In this document: positions 44,413 to 53,701 of the stretch, in pieces
How the letters are laid out: each line of letters begins with the position of its first letter
Numbering within the stretch: the stretch's first letter is position 1
The notes under the pieces: generated by a model
Seen by the model: only the letters and a program-made list of their open reading frames with translations
Told to the model about the DNA's origin: nothing
Database searches by the model: none
Assembly (NCBI RefSeq): GCF_021484805.1
Contig: NZ_CP090557.1
Coordinates: 4,877,523 to 4,941,522 of the forward strand
Direction: 5' to 3'
Origin: Tellurirhabdus bombi
Lineage (GTDB): Bacteria; Bacteroidota; Bacteroidia; Cytophagales; Spirosomataceae
Length of the DNA: 64,000 nt
Position numbers and translations under genes: made by a program

Positions 44413-45354
44413 ATGCACAAAATTATACAACTGACTAATCCTCAAGCTGATCAGATTCCAAAATTTATAGAAAAAAACTTTTTATTTTTTCAGCCCCGTC
44501 ATTTTCTTAATCAACCGGACTGTCCACTCCATTATTTTGCCGCTGTCAACCAGCATACCGGACTGGCAGAACTACACGGAATTTTATACGAACGGAATGG
44601 TTGGGCGATAAGTCCTTCGGCGGCTTCGTTCGGTGGAATTGAATTTCGGGACAATTTACCCACCAAGGTCTTAACGGATTTCATTCAGGCAATGATTTCC
44701 TTCTGCCGGGCCAACTCGTTGAAAGGGATTCGCCTGCTTTCTTATCCGTTTTGTTACGTGCCCAAAAACGCGCAGCTCCTGCACGAAGCACTTCTGGCGT
44801 CTGGTTATTGCGTCAGCTACGACGATCTCAATTATCACCTTCCCGTCACCAGCCAGCCATTGCTGAAATCGTTGTCGTCTTTCAAGCGCAATACACTTCG
44901 GAAAAGTAAACGGGCGGGATTTCACGGAGCGATCTGGCAACAACCTGACATTCATCAGTTGTTTGAATTTATTCGGCAAGCCCGTGAGCGGCGGGGCATT
45001 CCCCTTACCATTTCAGAAGAAAAACTAGGGAGCCTCATCCAGGATTTTCCCGACGTCTGCCACGTATTCGCGGTCTGGCAGCAAGATCGGCTGGCTGCAA
45101 CTTCCGTAGGTATTCGCGTGGCCCCCGGCATTCTGTACCATTTTATGGGAGCTGATCACGGTGATTTTCTGGCGTATAGCCCTACAGTTTTGCTCGTCGA
45201 AACTTTATACAATTATTGCCAGGAAAATAACATTACACTTCTTGATCTGGGTACTGCCAGCAGCTACGGCGTCCGAAACGAAGGCTTAGCTTTCTTTAAA
45301 CGACTTCTGGGGGGCCTGGAAAGTCCTAAATACGCCTACGAGCTGGCGTTTTAA
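44413..45354 (+). CDS. FemAB/GNAT-fold acyltransferase-like protein
   Basis: 313-residue cytoplasmic protein that looks like a tandem GNAT fold of the FemAB or peptidoglycan-bridge/BioF2-like kind. The C-terminal half has FKRNTLRKSKRAGF (basic segment typical of this group), FAVWQQDRLAATSVGI, LYHFMGADHGDFLAYSPTVLL and LLDLGTASSYGVRNEGLAFFKRLLGG. Related proteins attach amino-acyl or other acyl groups to cell-envelope molecules; with the polysaccharide cluster next door, a role in decorating surface glycans is possible. Its stop overlaps by four bases with that of the convergent flippase gene. Confidence 0.65.
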   Translation: MHKIIQLTNPQADQIPKFIEKNFLFFQPRHFLNQPDCPLHYFAAVNQHTGLAELHGILYERNGWAISPSAASFGGIEFRDNLPTKVLTDFIQAMISFCRANSLKGIRLLSYPFCYVPKNAQLLHEALLASGYCVSYDDLNYHLPVTSQPLLKSLSSFKRNTLRKSKRAGFHGAIWQQPDIHQLFEFIRQARERRGIPLTISEEKLGSLIQDFPDVCHVFAVWQQDRLAATSVGIRVAPGILYHFMGADHGDFLAYSPTVLLVETLYNYCQENNITLLDLGTASSYGVRNEGLAFFKRLLGGLESPKYAYELAF

Positions 45355-46862
45355 TTGACTGGCTTTCGCTTCGTGACCATCGCCCAGAAAGAAGCCACAA
45401 TGTGATTGATGTCTTCAGAAACCCGCAGCAGTAAAATGAGGCCCACAAACAAGCCCGTTAAAACGGCCGAGCGAAAGACAATACTGGTTAGCGTGAAAAA
45501 TAAATCGCCCTGCCACTCCGGTAAAATCAGCGACACGAGGTACGTTACAATTAGCACAAATAAAGCTTTCAGCGCCGCCGTGGTGAATGGCAACATCTTG
45601 TAAAAAACCCAGACCAGTGACACCCGGCTTACAGTATACAGCAACGTGGTCAGTGCCGTCGCCAGGGCCGCGCCGTTAAACCCATACAGCGGAATCAGGT
45701 AGGAATTGGCGGCGATGGCTACCAGCGCCATCACAATAACCAGGTAGGTCGAATAGCGAAAATGCTTGGAATAAGTAATCATTTCGGCGTTCAGGCCCAT
45801 CGCCATATCGATCAGCTTCGAGAGCGAAATAAACAAAACCACCCATTTCCCCTGGCTGTATAAATCGGCTTTGGGCAAGACGCCGAGAATGCCGTCGATG
45901 TTGGTAAAAACCAGCAAAAAGGCCAAACCGCCTACCAAAAGCTGGTTCAAGGATGATTTGCGGTACAACTCGAGCACGTGCGTCCAGTTTTCTTCCCGGA
46001 TGGAGTTCGCCAGCAAAGGCGTTGAAATCTGGGTAATGGATTTACGGGGAATTTCGATGATCCCGGCGATGTAGGTCGCAATGATGAAAATAGCCGTTTC
46101 TTTCAGCCCTTCACCGTGCGACAGCATAGTCCGGTCAATCAGCATCACCAGATTAATTCCAACCCCGCCCATCACGATAAATAGGCCGTAATAGACCATT
46201 TGCCGAAACATGCCGTTACGTAGCTGGCCGAAGTCAAAGCGCAGTGAAAACCGCCCGAGGTGCGCAATATAAAATAGTAGAATAATAACCGCTGATCCAT
46301 AAGACGCTACCAGCAGATAGATCATCAGGTCAAAACTGTACCAACCCAGCCCAAATAGCAGGACAATAAATACGTTCGCCAGCTTTAAATACACCTCCCG
46401 CACAAAAGTTGGAATGGCAATGCGGGCATTGTTTCGGCAATAGGCTTCCAGCACGACCAGATAAATCCAGAAAATAGTCAGCGGAACGACCAAAGCATGG
46501 TACGGAATCAACTCCGGTGATTTGGCGGAGAAATAATTCTGGATTTGTTCTTCAAACAGGAAGTAGGCAAGCGTAAACAGGGCAACGCCAATCAGAGGAA
46601 ACGACAGCAGAAAGCCCAGAAAACCATTGTGTTTGGTTTTGTCATCCCGGAAATAACTGAAAAACCGGTCGCCGATAAAGGGCGTTCCCAAGTGCGCAAA
46701 AGCTGCAAAAACCAGGCTGTTTTCCAGCAGGATACGCGAAATAGCCAACTGGTGGGGCTCCAGGAATTCGGGCGAAACCAGAAGCTGGTTTACAATGCCA
46801 ATCGCAACGCCAATGTAGGCCCCCAGACTGGCTTTGAGGCTCTGGCGAATAATGATTCCCAT
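45351..46862 (-). CDS. Polysaccharide flippase (Wzx/MATE-like)
   Basis: 503-residue inner-membrane protein with about 12-14 hydrophobic helices, resembling the oligosaccharide-flippase branch of the MOP superfamily. Helix 1 begins RQSLKASLGAYIGVAIGIVNQLLV; polar turns such as DKTKHNGFLGF and SHGEGLKETAIF separate helices. It is the last gene of a six-gene minus-strand unit (start near 51793) with gaps of -4 to +6 bp. It would move lipid-linked sugar units across the membrane. No Wzy polymerase is visible in the window. Confidence 0.82.
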   Translation of the reverse strand: MGIIIRQSLKASLGAYIGVAIGIVNQLLVSPEFLEPHQLAISRILLENSLVFAAFAHLGTPFIGDRFFSYFRDDKTKHNGFLGFLLSFPLIGVALFTLAYFLFEEQIQNYFSAKSPELIPYHALVVPLTIFWIYLVVLEAYCRNNARIAIPTFVREVYLKLANVFIVLLFGLGWYSFDLMIYLLVASYGSAVIILLFYIAHLGRFSLRFDFGQLRNGMFRQMVYYGLFIVMGGVGINLVMLIDRTMLSHGEGLKETAIFIIATYIAGIIEIPRKSITQISTPLLANSIREENWTHVLELYRKSSLNQLLVGGLAFLLVFTNIDGILGVLPKADLYSQGKWVVLFISLSKLIDMAMGLNAEMITYSKHFRYSTYLVIVMALVAIAANSYLIPLYGFNGAALATALTTLLYTVSRVSLVWVFYKMLPFTTAALKALFVLIVTYLVSLILPEWQGDLFFTLTSIVFRSAVLTGLFVGLILLLRVSEDINHIVASFWAMVTKRKPVN

Positions 46863-46863
46863 T

Positions 46864-47613
46864 TTACAGTTTTACAGCCATGCGGCCCGTATAGTCGATC
46901 CGGTTGAGCAGCAACGGAATGTTGTTTTCGGCAAAGTACTGATCAACCGCTTTGCGCGCTCCATGCCAGTGGCCGTAGTCGTCAATAATCAAGACACCAC
47001 CTTTGGCCAAACGCGGGTACAAGTGCACCAATTCATGATAAGTCGATTCGTACCAGTCGGTGTCCAGTCGCAGCAAGGCGATTGTTTCGGGTAATACCTG
47101 CGGAATTGTGTCCTCCACTTTCCCTTTGACGTACTGAATCTGCGCTGCCGGGTAAGCCGTCCGACCCATATTCTGCTGCACGTCGGGCAAGTCGGCCAGG
47201 CATTTATCGCGACCATCCCAGGTTTCGAACGCCTGGTCGCCCACAAAGTTGACGTCATTTTCGGTTGGCTCGCTCATGCCCTCGAACGTATCGTACAGAT
47301 ACAATTTCCGGTTGGTTTGCTTTTCGGCTAGTAGCGTCAAGGCACTCATCATCGAACTACCACCCCGCCAGACACCACATTCGACAAAATCCCCCTCGAT
47401 TCTGGCTTTCAGCACGTATTGCACCGCCTGATGCAGCGCGAACAGCCGCTCCTGCGAAGTCATGGTATAGGGGCGACACTGCTCATACAAGCGCATAAAC
47501 GCTTTTTCGCCCGTCATGTCGGCTTGTTTCAACTGCTCATCTTTCAAGCGGGTAACGCCGTAGCCGAAGCGGTTGGCGAGACTGATGATGCTTTTTCTAA
47601 GACCTTTTGTCAT
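46864..47613 (-). CDS. TylF/MycF-type sugar O-methyltransferase
   Basis: SAM-dependent methyltransferase of 249 residues. GDFVECGVWRGGSSMM (SAM-binding region, about 75-90), YLYDTFEGMSEPTENDV (the TylF hallmark DTFEG), LLRLDTDWYESTYHEL and KGGVLIIDDYGHWHGARKAVD with metal-binding Asp residues are present. Members methylate hydroxyls of sugars in a Mg2+-dependent way. One base separates it from the flippase gene and 6 bases from the upstream glycosyltransferase. Confidence 0.88.
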   Translation of the reverse strand: MTKGLRKSIISLANRFGYGVTRLKDEQLKQADMTGEKAFMRLYEQCRPYTMTSQERLFALHQAVQYVLKARIEGDFVECGVWRGGSSMMSALTLLAEKQTNRKLYLYDTFEGMSEPTENDVNFVGDQAFETWDGRDKCLADLPDVQQNMGRTAYPAAQIQYVKGKVEDTIPQVLPETIALLRLDTDWYESTYHELVHLYPRLAKGGVLIIDDYGHWHGARKAVDQYFAENNIPLLLNRIDYTGRMAVKL

Positions 47614-47619
47614 TCTATT

Positions 47620-48717
47620 TTAAAAAAGAATCGCCTTTAACTTGTCAATCTGCTGGTGCATTTCGTAGTCCCGTTCCATTTTTCGGCGGGCCTCCTGCCC
47701 CATTTCAGCCGCCCGGTTCGGATTACCAAGCAACTCAATGATGTATTTTGCCATGCCATCAACATCGCCTTCCTCAACCAAATAGCCCGTTTTTTCGTGT
47801 TCAACGGCTTCTTTAATTCCAGCGTGTCGCGTACTGACAATTGGCAGTCCGGCGGCGGAGGCTTCCAGAACCGTGTTGGGTGTCCCTTCTGAATCACCGT
47901 TTTCGGGATTGACGACCGAGTGCTGAACAAACAGCCGCGCTTTGCGGTGCCATTCGGCAATTTCATCCGCGGTCTTCACGCCCAGAAACTGCACGGCATG
48001 ACGCAGTTGCAATTTGTCCACCAGCTTTTTACAGGTCTCCAGCAGTTCGCCGCTGCCAATCATGACCAGCTGGGCGTCGGGGTGCGTTTCCAGTACTTTA
48101 TCGAAAGCCTGGATCGTTAAATGCGGCGCTTTTTTACCTGCAAAACGCCCAACGGCCAGCACAATTTTATCGGCTTTTTCGGGTGCCGCCCCGTAAAATT
48201 TCTCAACGTCAACGCCGTATGGATTGAGCTTCACCTTTTCGGCACTGGCTCCCAACTGAATCAACTGCTCGGCCATATCGCCCGAAACAGCTATAATCGC
48301 TTTGGCCTGCGCGAACAGTTTTTTATAATCGTCTTTGTTTTCCTCAATTGTTGGTCGATACGAAGCATCAAAACCGTGAAAATGAACCACCAAAGGTACA
48401 TTGGCTTTGCGGCAGGCATCCATCACGCCACAACCCGTCGGCCCGTATTCAGCCAGCAGCACGTCGGGTTTCTGCTCGTTCAGATATGCCGTCAGCGCCC
48501 GGGTGTAAAAAGCGGGATACAGGGCTGGAATCACCCGTTTTATCCCAACCCGCACCGGCTCGGCCAGCGGCATATGAATAATGCTTTCGCCTTCTTTATT
48601 TTGATACGGTCGCCAGCCACCCGTCAGCGTCAGGGCCGGATCCAGGTATTTCAGGTGGTTATAGATGAAAGTCTCCGGGTAGTTATTCGCGTTTGGATAG
48701 GCAATGCAAAGTTTCAT
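47620..48717 (-). CDS. Glycosyltransferase family 4
   Basis: GT-B fold retaining glycosyltransferase, 365 residues. The acceptor half begins LCIAYPNANNYPETFIYNHL and has LLAEYGPTGCGVMDACRKANVP and VVHFHGFDASYRP. The donor half has VLAVGRFAGKKAPHLTIQAF and GTPNTVLEASAAGLPIVSTR (the EX7E region). I start at ATG 48717, leaving a 4-base gap to the upstream methyltransferase; an earlier TTG at 48741 would overlap it. Sugar specificity unknown. Confidence 0.9.
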   Translation of the reverse strand: MKLCIAYPNANNYPETFIYNHLKYLDPALTLTGGWRPYQNKEGESIIHMPLAEPVRVGIKRVIPALYPAFYTRALTAYLNEQKPDVLLAEYGPTGCGVMDACRKANVPLVVHFHGFDASYRPTIEENKDDYKKLFAQAKAIIAVSGDMAEQLIQLGASAEKVKLNPYGVDVEKFYGAAPEKADKIVLAVGRFAGKKAPHLTIQAFDKVLETHPDAQLVMIGSGELLETCKKLVDKLQLRHAVQFLGVKTADEIAEWHRKARLFVQHSVVNPENGDSEGTPNTVLEASAAGLPIVSTRHAGIKEAVEHEKTGYLVEEGDVDGMAKYIIELLGNPNRAAEMGQEARRKMERDYEMHQQIDKLKAILF

Positions 48718-48721
48718 ACGC

Positions 48722-49453
48722 TTATATTTTCCTTCCAACAACCAGGTACGTACAAGCGTCTTTATCGCGCGTTTCCTGCGAAGTCGTTTTATCGAATAAC
48801 TGAATCAATAACTGCATCAGAAACGTAAAAGGCGGCCAGGCCCATTTTGGTATCTTAAACAAGAAACCGTCCTGAAACAGTTGCAAACCCATCGCCGAGC
48901 GGCCAATAATTCCCCGAAAAGCAACCACCTCAAACCCATTTCTAGCCACAATTTTCTGCAAACCCGCCGAAGTCCAGCGCCAAAAATCCGTTGGATCGGG
49001 ATGATACATCCAGTAACCATGCGTTGTGAGCAACAGCGTTCCACCCGGTTTCAGAATGCGGCAAGCTTCCCGCAGATAGCCTTCGGGGTCTTCAACGTGT
49101 TCCAACACTTGCGTCGACAACACCACATCAACCTGATTATCGGCCATTTGAATCCGGCTGTCGGAGCCAATGTGTACTTCGGCGTGCGGGTTCCAGGCCA
49201 GATCAATGCCCAGATAGTTGACATTTTCCGGCGGAAACAAGGATACATACGGCTTCGTCCCGCACCCAAAATCAGCCAGCGTAATGCGACCCGAGCGAGT
49301 CAATGGGTCCACAAACGACGTTTTGGCGTATTGCACCAGTTCGCGCAGTTTTGTCAGGTAATACCGCCGGGGATTGGCCAGACCGGGTTTGATCCGGTAA
49401 TGTTCTTCCGGATTGTCGGGCAGGGCTTCGGTGCGAACGCTGGTGTCACTCAT
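48722..49453 (-). CDS. Class I SAM-dependent methyltransferase
   Basis: 243 residues. Rossmann-type methyltransferase: ADFGCGTKPYVSLFP (motif I, about 60-74), YLGIDLAWNPHAEVHIG, DVVLSTQVLEHVEDPEGYL and LKPGGTLLLTTHG (Methyltransf_11 pattern). The C-terminal part is hydrophobic. Overlaps the stop of wecB by four bases (ATGA), so it is translationally coupled. A sugar or lipid carrier substrate is likely from context, but unproven. Confidence 0.86.
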   Translation of the reverse strand: MSDTSVRTEALPDNPEEHYRIKPGLANPRRYYLTKLRELVQYAKTSFVDPLTRSGRITLADFGCGTKPYVSLFPPENVNYLGIDLAWNPHAEVHIGSDSRIQMADNQVDVVLSTQVLEHVEDPEGYLREACRILKPGGTLLLTTHGYWMYHPDPTDFWRWTSAGLQKIVARNGFEVVAFRGIIGRSAMGLQLFQDGFLFKIPKWAWPPFTFLMQLLIQLFDKTTSQETRDKDACTYLVVGRKI

Positions 49454-50556
49454 GCCGGTTCCTGATAAGTCTCGTTAATAAAGGCCGCAATTCGTCCGGC
49501 CGCCTGGCCGTCCCACAATTGCGGAATCTGGCCTTGCTTGGCTTTACCATCCAGGATTTCCAAGACTTTTTCGTGCACCGTTACTGAATTCAGATCAGCC
49601 AGCAACTGGTTTGTTCCAACCTCTACCGTCACGGGGCGTTCGGTGCTGTCGCGGAAGGTCAGACAAGGCACTTGCAGGTAAGTCGTTTCTTCCTGAATCC
49701 CGCCCGAATCGGTCACGATAATGGCGGCATTTTCCATCAGGTTCAGGAATTCCAAGTAGCCTTGTGGTTCCAGCAAACGCAGGTTCGGAATGGCCGTTAA
49801 GCGCTCCCAAAGTTCGAAGCGTTTCAGGTTGTTTTCGGTACGTGGGTGAATCGGGAAAAGCACCGTTTTGTAGACCGCAGTATCTTCCACAATCTGCACA
49901 ATGCTTTGCAAGCCGCCTTCGGCATCTACGTTGGCGGGCCGGTGCATGGTCATAACCACGTAGCTTTTCGGCTCCAGACCCATCTGCCCAACGGTGTTCA
50001 ATTCGGCGGCTTTTTTGCGGTAGTGCACGAGCGAATCGATCATGACGTTACCGACAAAATGTACTTTCTGATCGTTCACACCTTCCCGTTTCAGATTGTC
50101 CAGTCCGGCCTGTTCCGTCACAAAAAGATGATCCGAAATGCTGTCGGTCAGAATGCGGTTGATTTCTTCGGGCATCCGACGGTCACCACTGCGTAAACCC
50201 GCCTCCACGTGAACCACCGGAATGTGCATTTTCACGGCGACCAACGCACAGGCAATCGTCGAGGTCACGTCGCCCACCACCAGAATGACATCGGGTTTTT
50301 CCGTTTCCACCACCTGCTCAAATTCCAGCATGATCCGTGCCGTTTGCTGCGCGTGCGAGCCGCCCCCAATGCCGAGAAAATAGTCTGGCTTAGGCAATTC
50401 GAGCTGGTTGAAAAACACATCGCTCATCTTGGCGTCGTAATGCTGGCCGGTATGAACGATTTTCGACTGAATTTGCGGGTATTGCTGAAAAGCCCGGTGC
50501 AGCGGTGCGACTTTCATGAAGTTGGGCCGCGCACCCACAATATTTAAAATTTTCAT
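49450..50556 (-). CDS. wecB: UDP-N-acetylglucosamine 2-epimerase (non-hydrolysing)
   Basis: Makes UDP-ManNAc from UDP-GlcNAc for surface polysaccharides. 368 residues, standard. NIVGARPNFMKVAPLHRAF (residues 5-23), VHTGQHYD, VHVEAGLRSGDRRMPEEINR and TDSGGIQEETTYL match the family. It lies one base after the stop of the upstream glycosyltransferase on the minus strand and overlaps the next methyltransferase start, in the middle of the six-gene operon. Confidence 0.96.
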   Translation of the reverse strand: MKILNIVGARPNFMKVAPLHRAFQQYPQIQSKIVHTGQHYDAKMSDVFFNQLELPKPDYFLGIGGGSHAQQTARIMLEFEQVVETEKPDVILVVGDVTSTIACALVAVKMHIPVVHVEAGLRSGDRRMPEEINRILTDSISDHLFVTEQAGLDNLKREGVNDQKVHFVGNVMIDSLVHYRKKAAELNTVGQMGLEPKSYVVMTMHRPANVDAEGGLQSIVQIVEDTAVYKTVLFPIHPRTENNLKRFELWERLTAIPNLRLLEPQGYLEFLNLMENAAIIVTDSGGIQEETTYLQVPCLTFRDSTERPVTVEVGTNQLLADLNSVTVHEKVLEILDGKAKQGQIPQLWDGQAAGRIAAFINETYQEPA

Positions 50557-50557
50557 C

Positions 50558-51793
50558 TCAGGTTGTTACGTTAGGCTGGTGTTTCCGCCCCGTGGCGTAC
50601 TCAAACGCCCGTACGTATTCTTGCAGCACTTTATGGATATTTACTTCGTCGCGAATAATTTGTAACGACCGTTCGCCGAACGCCTTCACTTTTTTTGGAT
50701 CAGCCAGCAGCGAATCGATGGTTTGAGTCAAGCTATCAGCGTCGCCATTCTGGAAATAATAGCCGTTCTGGCCCTCACGCACCAGCCGTTTTTCGGTTCC
50801 ATCAGCCACCGAACAAACCACGGGTTTGGCAAAACACATGGCGTCGTTGATCGACAGCCCGCCCATCCCCGCCAGCACATAAATGGCCGACGCGTGCAGA
50901 TAACGACCCAGCGACACGGCATCGTAAACGCCGCCGACAAACTTCACCCGGTCAGCTACGCCCCGCTTTTCCGCGTGTTGCTTCAGCTTCTCCTCCTCCG
51001 GTCCGTATCCAACCACCACCAGTTCGATGCCGGGGTATTTGGCCTGTAAGCGCTGTACTGTGTCGATGATCAAATCAACGCGTTTCCACTTCACCAGCCG
51101 ACCCACGTGGACCAGCCGATAGGGATTGGGCGGCAGAATCAGGTCTTCGTATCGAACCTGCTCGTAGGCTTTCAGCAGTTCGTCGGTGTCGGGCGAATTT
51201 GACGTAATGAAGATTTTTTCCTGCGGAATGCCGTAGCTGCCAATGATTTGCCGCGCTTCGTCGGTGTAATAAATATGAGCCGCCGCCCGGCGCAGATACA
51301 CCCGACGGACAGCGGTTACGCCCAGAAACCAAAGGTAGCCTTTCAGGCTCATGTTGGTACTCAGGCTGAAATCTTCGTTCAGGTTGTGGCCGCCGTAGTA
51401 GTACTCTTTGACTTTGCCCCAGGTCGGAATATTGAACGGAATATCGCGGTTGATCAGCTTGATGCCGGTCGCTTTGAACCAGCCCCAGAACTCGGTACTC
51501 ATCGCGAAATGCAGAATATACGGCCAGTTGACAATTAGTACGTCCGGCTTTTCTTTTTCCAGAACTTCCTGAATCCCGCGCAGAAATGGTTTTTTATACC
51601 AAGTTTTGTATTCTTCCAATTCATACAACCGGAATTGGCGGCTCGATGTGTCTTCGTGTACGCCCGACCCAAGGCTCGCGCTTCGCTGGCCCGGTTTGAT
51701 TAAAGCCACCTCGACGCCATACTCCGTCACCAGTTTATTTAAAACCAGCGTGAAGTAGTGCGGCAACCCAGCCATTAAGAAGCAAACTTTCAT
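50558..51793 (-). CDS. Glycosyltransferase family 4, first gene of operon
   Basis: 411-residue GT-B glycosyltransferase. Acceptor half: VCFLMAGLPHYFTLVLNKLV at the N-terminus. Donor half: RLVHVGRLVKWKRVDLII (about 228-245), VVVGYGPEEEKLKQHA and LAGMGGLSINDAMCFAKPVVCS, the EX7E-type loop with the first Glu replaced by Gly/Met context. It is the first gene of the minus-strand six-gene unit; TACCTTTG on the minus strand at 51830-51823 is 30 bases upstream. Donor and acceptor unknown. Confidence 0.88.
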   Translation of the reverse strand: MKVCFLMAGLPHYFTLVLNKLVTEYGVEVALIKPGQRSASLGSGVHEDTSSRQFRLYELEEYKTWYKKPFLRGIQEVLEKEKPDVLIVNWPYILHFAMSTEFWGWFKATGIKLINRDIPFNIPTWGKVKEYYYGGHNLNEDFSLSTNMSLKGYLWFLGVTAVRRVYLRRAAAHIYYTDEARQIIGSYGIPQEKIFITSNSPDTDELLKAYEQVRYEDLILPPNPYRLVHVGRLVKWKRVDLIIDTVQRLQAKYPGIELVVVGYGPEEEKLKQHAEKRGVADRVKFVGGVYDAVSLGRYLHASAIYVLAGMGGLSINDAMCFAKPVVCSVADGTEKRLVREGQNGYYFQNGDADSLTQTIDSLLADPKKVKAFGERSLQIIRDEVNIHKVLQEYVRAFEYATGRKHQPNVTT

Positions 51794-51822
51794 TTTATCT
51801 AGTTGCCCAAAATTGAATTTTG

Positions 51823-51830
51823 CAAAGGTA
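51823..51830 (-). promoter_or_regulatory. -7 box of the six-gene polysaccharide operon
   Basis: TACCTTTG on the minus strand, the same octamer as in front of sucA, 30 bases upstream of the first glycosyltransferase start. No clear TTTG at -33. Confidence 0.45.
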
Positions 51831-51892
51831 CAAAATTTACCCCACCTTGCCTTTTCCTTTTTCGGGCGATCAGCCCAGGTCTAACGGCGCTT

Positions 51893-52756
51893 TTAGCGCA
51901 AATACGGATTAGGCGGAAATCTCAGCAGCTTATAACCCTGTTCCTCTAGCTTTTGCAGGACGCCGGAAGTTGGCGTTTTCTTGAAAATAACCACTGAATA
52001 CGCCTCCGGCGGAACAAGCGTAGTAGCCGTTAATAAATTTCTGATTTGGATCTTACGCTGTTGTTTCTCAATGGTTGCAGCGGCCCCGACGTTGCCGGGA
52101 TTGAACCCTTTATACGCCATCATCGGCAGGCCCAGCGAACACGCCATTTTTTCAAATTCCCGGATGGAAATTTTGTGCACGTAGTTGCCTACGACCTCAA
52201 ACGAATACTGGTTTTTCCAGATTTTTCGCAGCAAACCCGTATCGATTCGGTCCAGAATATTCCGTATAAAGAGCAGAATCGGCATCTGAATCACGGGGTC
52301 CACCGGTTCCTGGATAACAACCGCTTCTCGACATACGCGCAACATTTCGTAGAAACCAATGGCCGGGCGCGGAAAATGATGGTAGGCTTCCTTGCAAAAC
52401 ACGTAATCGAACGAATTATCCGCAAACGACAGCTTTTCCACGTTTTCAACCGAATACTGCCGGATTAGCCCCGCCTCTTTCACCCGCTCCAGAATGGAAT
52501 CGGTCAAGTCGCTGGCAACCGCCTCACAACGCTGGCGCAGAAAATAGGCCGCATCGGCGCCGTAGAGATCGCCGACCGTTAGCACCGACGTTCCCGGCTG
52601 AATCAGCGGCTGCGTCAGTTGCCAGAATTGCTGGTGAATGAAATGTCCTACCGTTCCTTCCTGAAACAGGGAATAATCGGCACCGCCCGCTTCCAGACCC
52701 GCCGATACGCGCTTGATGTGGTCTTCATGGGCTTTGTAACTATCGTTTGTAATCAT
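51893..52756 (-). CDS. Class I SAM-dependent methyltransferase
   Basis: 287 residues. SVLTVGDLYGADAAYFLRQ is a variant of motif I, VASDLTDSILERVK follows, and LSFADNSFDYVFCKEAYHHFPRPAIGFYEM is a Methyltransf_11-type segment. An additional C-terminal region of about 120 residues has no assigned domain. ATG 52756 is preferred to TTG 52774 and sits 23 bases after a minus-strand TACCTTTG. It has its own promoter and is 100 bp upstream of the six-gene operon. Divergent from the FkbM gene. Confidence 0.82.
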   Translation of the reverse strand: MITNDSYKAHEDHIKRVSAGLEAGGADYSLFQEGTVGHFIHQQFWQLTQPLIQPGTSVLTVGDLYGADAAYFLRQRCEAVASDLTDSILERVKEAGLIRQYSVENVEKLSFADNSFDYVFCKEAYHHFPRPAIGFYEMLRVCREAVVIQEPVDPVIQMPILLFIRNILDRIDTGLLRKIWKNQYSFEVVGNYVHKISIREFEKMACSLGLPMMAYKGFNPGNVGAAATIEKQQRKIQIRNLLTATTLVPPEAYSVVIFKKTPTSGVLQKLEEQGYKLLRFPPNPYLR

Positions 52757-52779
52757 GTCCAACACAACGTGCAAGGATA

Positions 52780-52787
52780 CAAAGGTA
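52780..52787 (-). promoter_or_regulatory. -7 box of the methyltransferase gene
   Basis: TACCTTTG on the minus strand, 23 bases before the ATG; third occurrence of this exact octamer at a promoter position in the window. Confidence 0.45.
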
Positions 52788-52876
52788 GAACGGAGTTGCG
52801 ACGTATTTACGATTCAGCCGACTTTTTAGCCATCCGCACCGCTATTTTCCCAGTAGGGCAAGTGCGGCGGTTTCCG

Positions 52877-52884
52877 TACTTTTG
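52877..52884 (+). promoter_or_regulatory. -7 box of the FkbM gene
   Basis: TACTTTTG matches TAnnTTTG and ends only 4 bases before the chosen ATG at 52889, implying a leaderless or near-leaderless message. Confidence 0.4.
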
Positions 52885-52888
52885 CGCC

Positions 52889-53701
52889 ATGCTCTTATTT
52901 CGCTTTTTGTTTAAAGATGCTTTCCGGGCACTCATTTCACCGACTGGCCGCACTTTTCTTTGGCTGTTGCTGGTTTATGGAGGTCGTAAACGCTTCTCCC
53001 GCCAGCTTGTTCGCTTTAGCCGCTATCAGCTCGAAGTGCCTGACGCGCTGTCTTTTGTCTGGCAGTACAAAGAAATTTATACCGACGAACTCTACTATTT
53101 CAAGCCGGGCAGCAGCCAGCCTGTAATCATCGACTGCGGAGCTAACATTGGCATGAGCGTGACTTATTTCCGTGAACGTTACCCACAAGCCCGCATCATC
53201 ACGTTTGAGGCGGACCCGGTGATTGGGAAAATCCTGCAACAAAACCTGCAAACGAACGGCATTTCGGGCGTTGAAGTCGTGAACAAAGCGGTCTGGACCG
53301 ACGATCAAGGCGTTTCGTTTGGTAGCGAAGCGGCTGATTCTTCGTCTATTTTTTCGACCGAAACCAAAAATATTGTTCCTTCAGTTCGATTGCGGGATTA
53401 CCTGCTCCGCGAATCTCGCATTGATTTATTAAAAATTGACATTGAAGGTGCCGAAACCGCCGTGCTGGAAGACTGCCGCGACGTGCTCAATCGAGTTAAC
53501 CACCTTTTTGTGGAATTTCATTCGTACATCGGTCATCCGCAAACGCTGGCGACCGTCATGACGATTCTGGAGGAAGCGGGTTTCCGGTATTATCTGGACA
53601 CCAACCAGCACCGCCGCCGTTCGCCGTTCATTGATTTTCGCTATCCGGGTAGTGCCGTGATGGATTTACAGCTAAATATCCATGCATGGCGCGAAAACTG
53701 A
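52889..53701 (+). CDS. FkbM-family methyltransferase
   Basis: 270 residues. SAM-dependent O-methyltransferase: VIIDCGANIGMSVTYFRE (motif I, about 72-89), IITFEADPVIGKILQQNL, and DLLKIDIEGAETAVLEDC, the FkbM hallmark. A hydrophobic N-terminal segment (about 1-36) may attach it to the membrane. The open frame extends 90 codons further upstream but runs over the divergent methyltransferase gene and its promoter, so I chose ATG 52889, just after a -7 box. Its end overlaps the next glycosyltransferase by 16 bases. Confidence 0.85.
   Translation: MLLFRFLFKDAFRALISPTGRTFLWLLLVYGGRKRFSRQLVRFSRYQLEVPDALSFVWQYKEIYTDELYYFKPGSSQPVIIDCGANIGMSVTYFRERYPQARIITFEADPVIGKILQQNLQTNGISGVEVVNKAVWTDDQGVSFGSEAADSSSIFSTETKNIVPSVRLRDYLLRESRIDLLKIDIEGAETAVLEDCRDVLNRVNHLFVEFHSYIGHPQTLATVMTILEEAGFRYYLDTNQHRRRSPFIDFRYPGSAVMDLQLNIHAWREN

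Noticed and set aside
48121..48828. 235-codon open frame antisense to a glycosyltransferase
   Set aside because: Spans two real minus-strand genes and their junction; composition typical of a shadow frame.
49595..49810. Small open frames inside wecB that could be toxin-antitoxin genes
   Set aside because: All lie in alternative frames of a conserved enzyme and have no Shine-Dalgarno, domain or pairing.
52619..52888. Upstream 90-codon extension of the FkbM gene
   Set aside because: It overlaps the divergent methyltransferase coding region and its promoter, and lacks similarity to FkbM N-termini.
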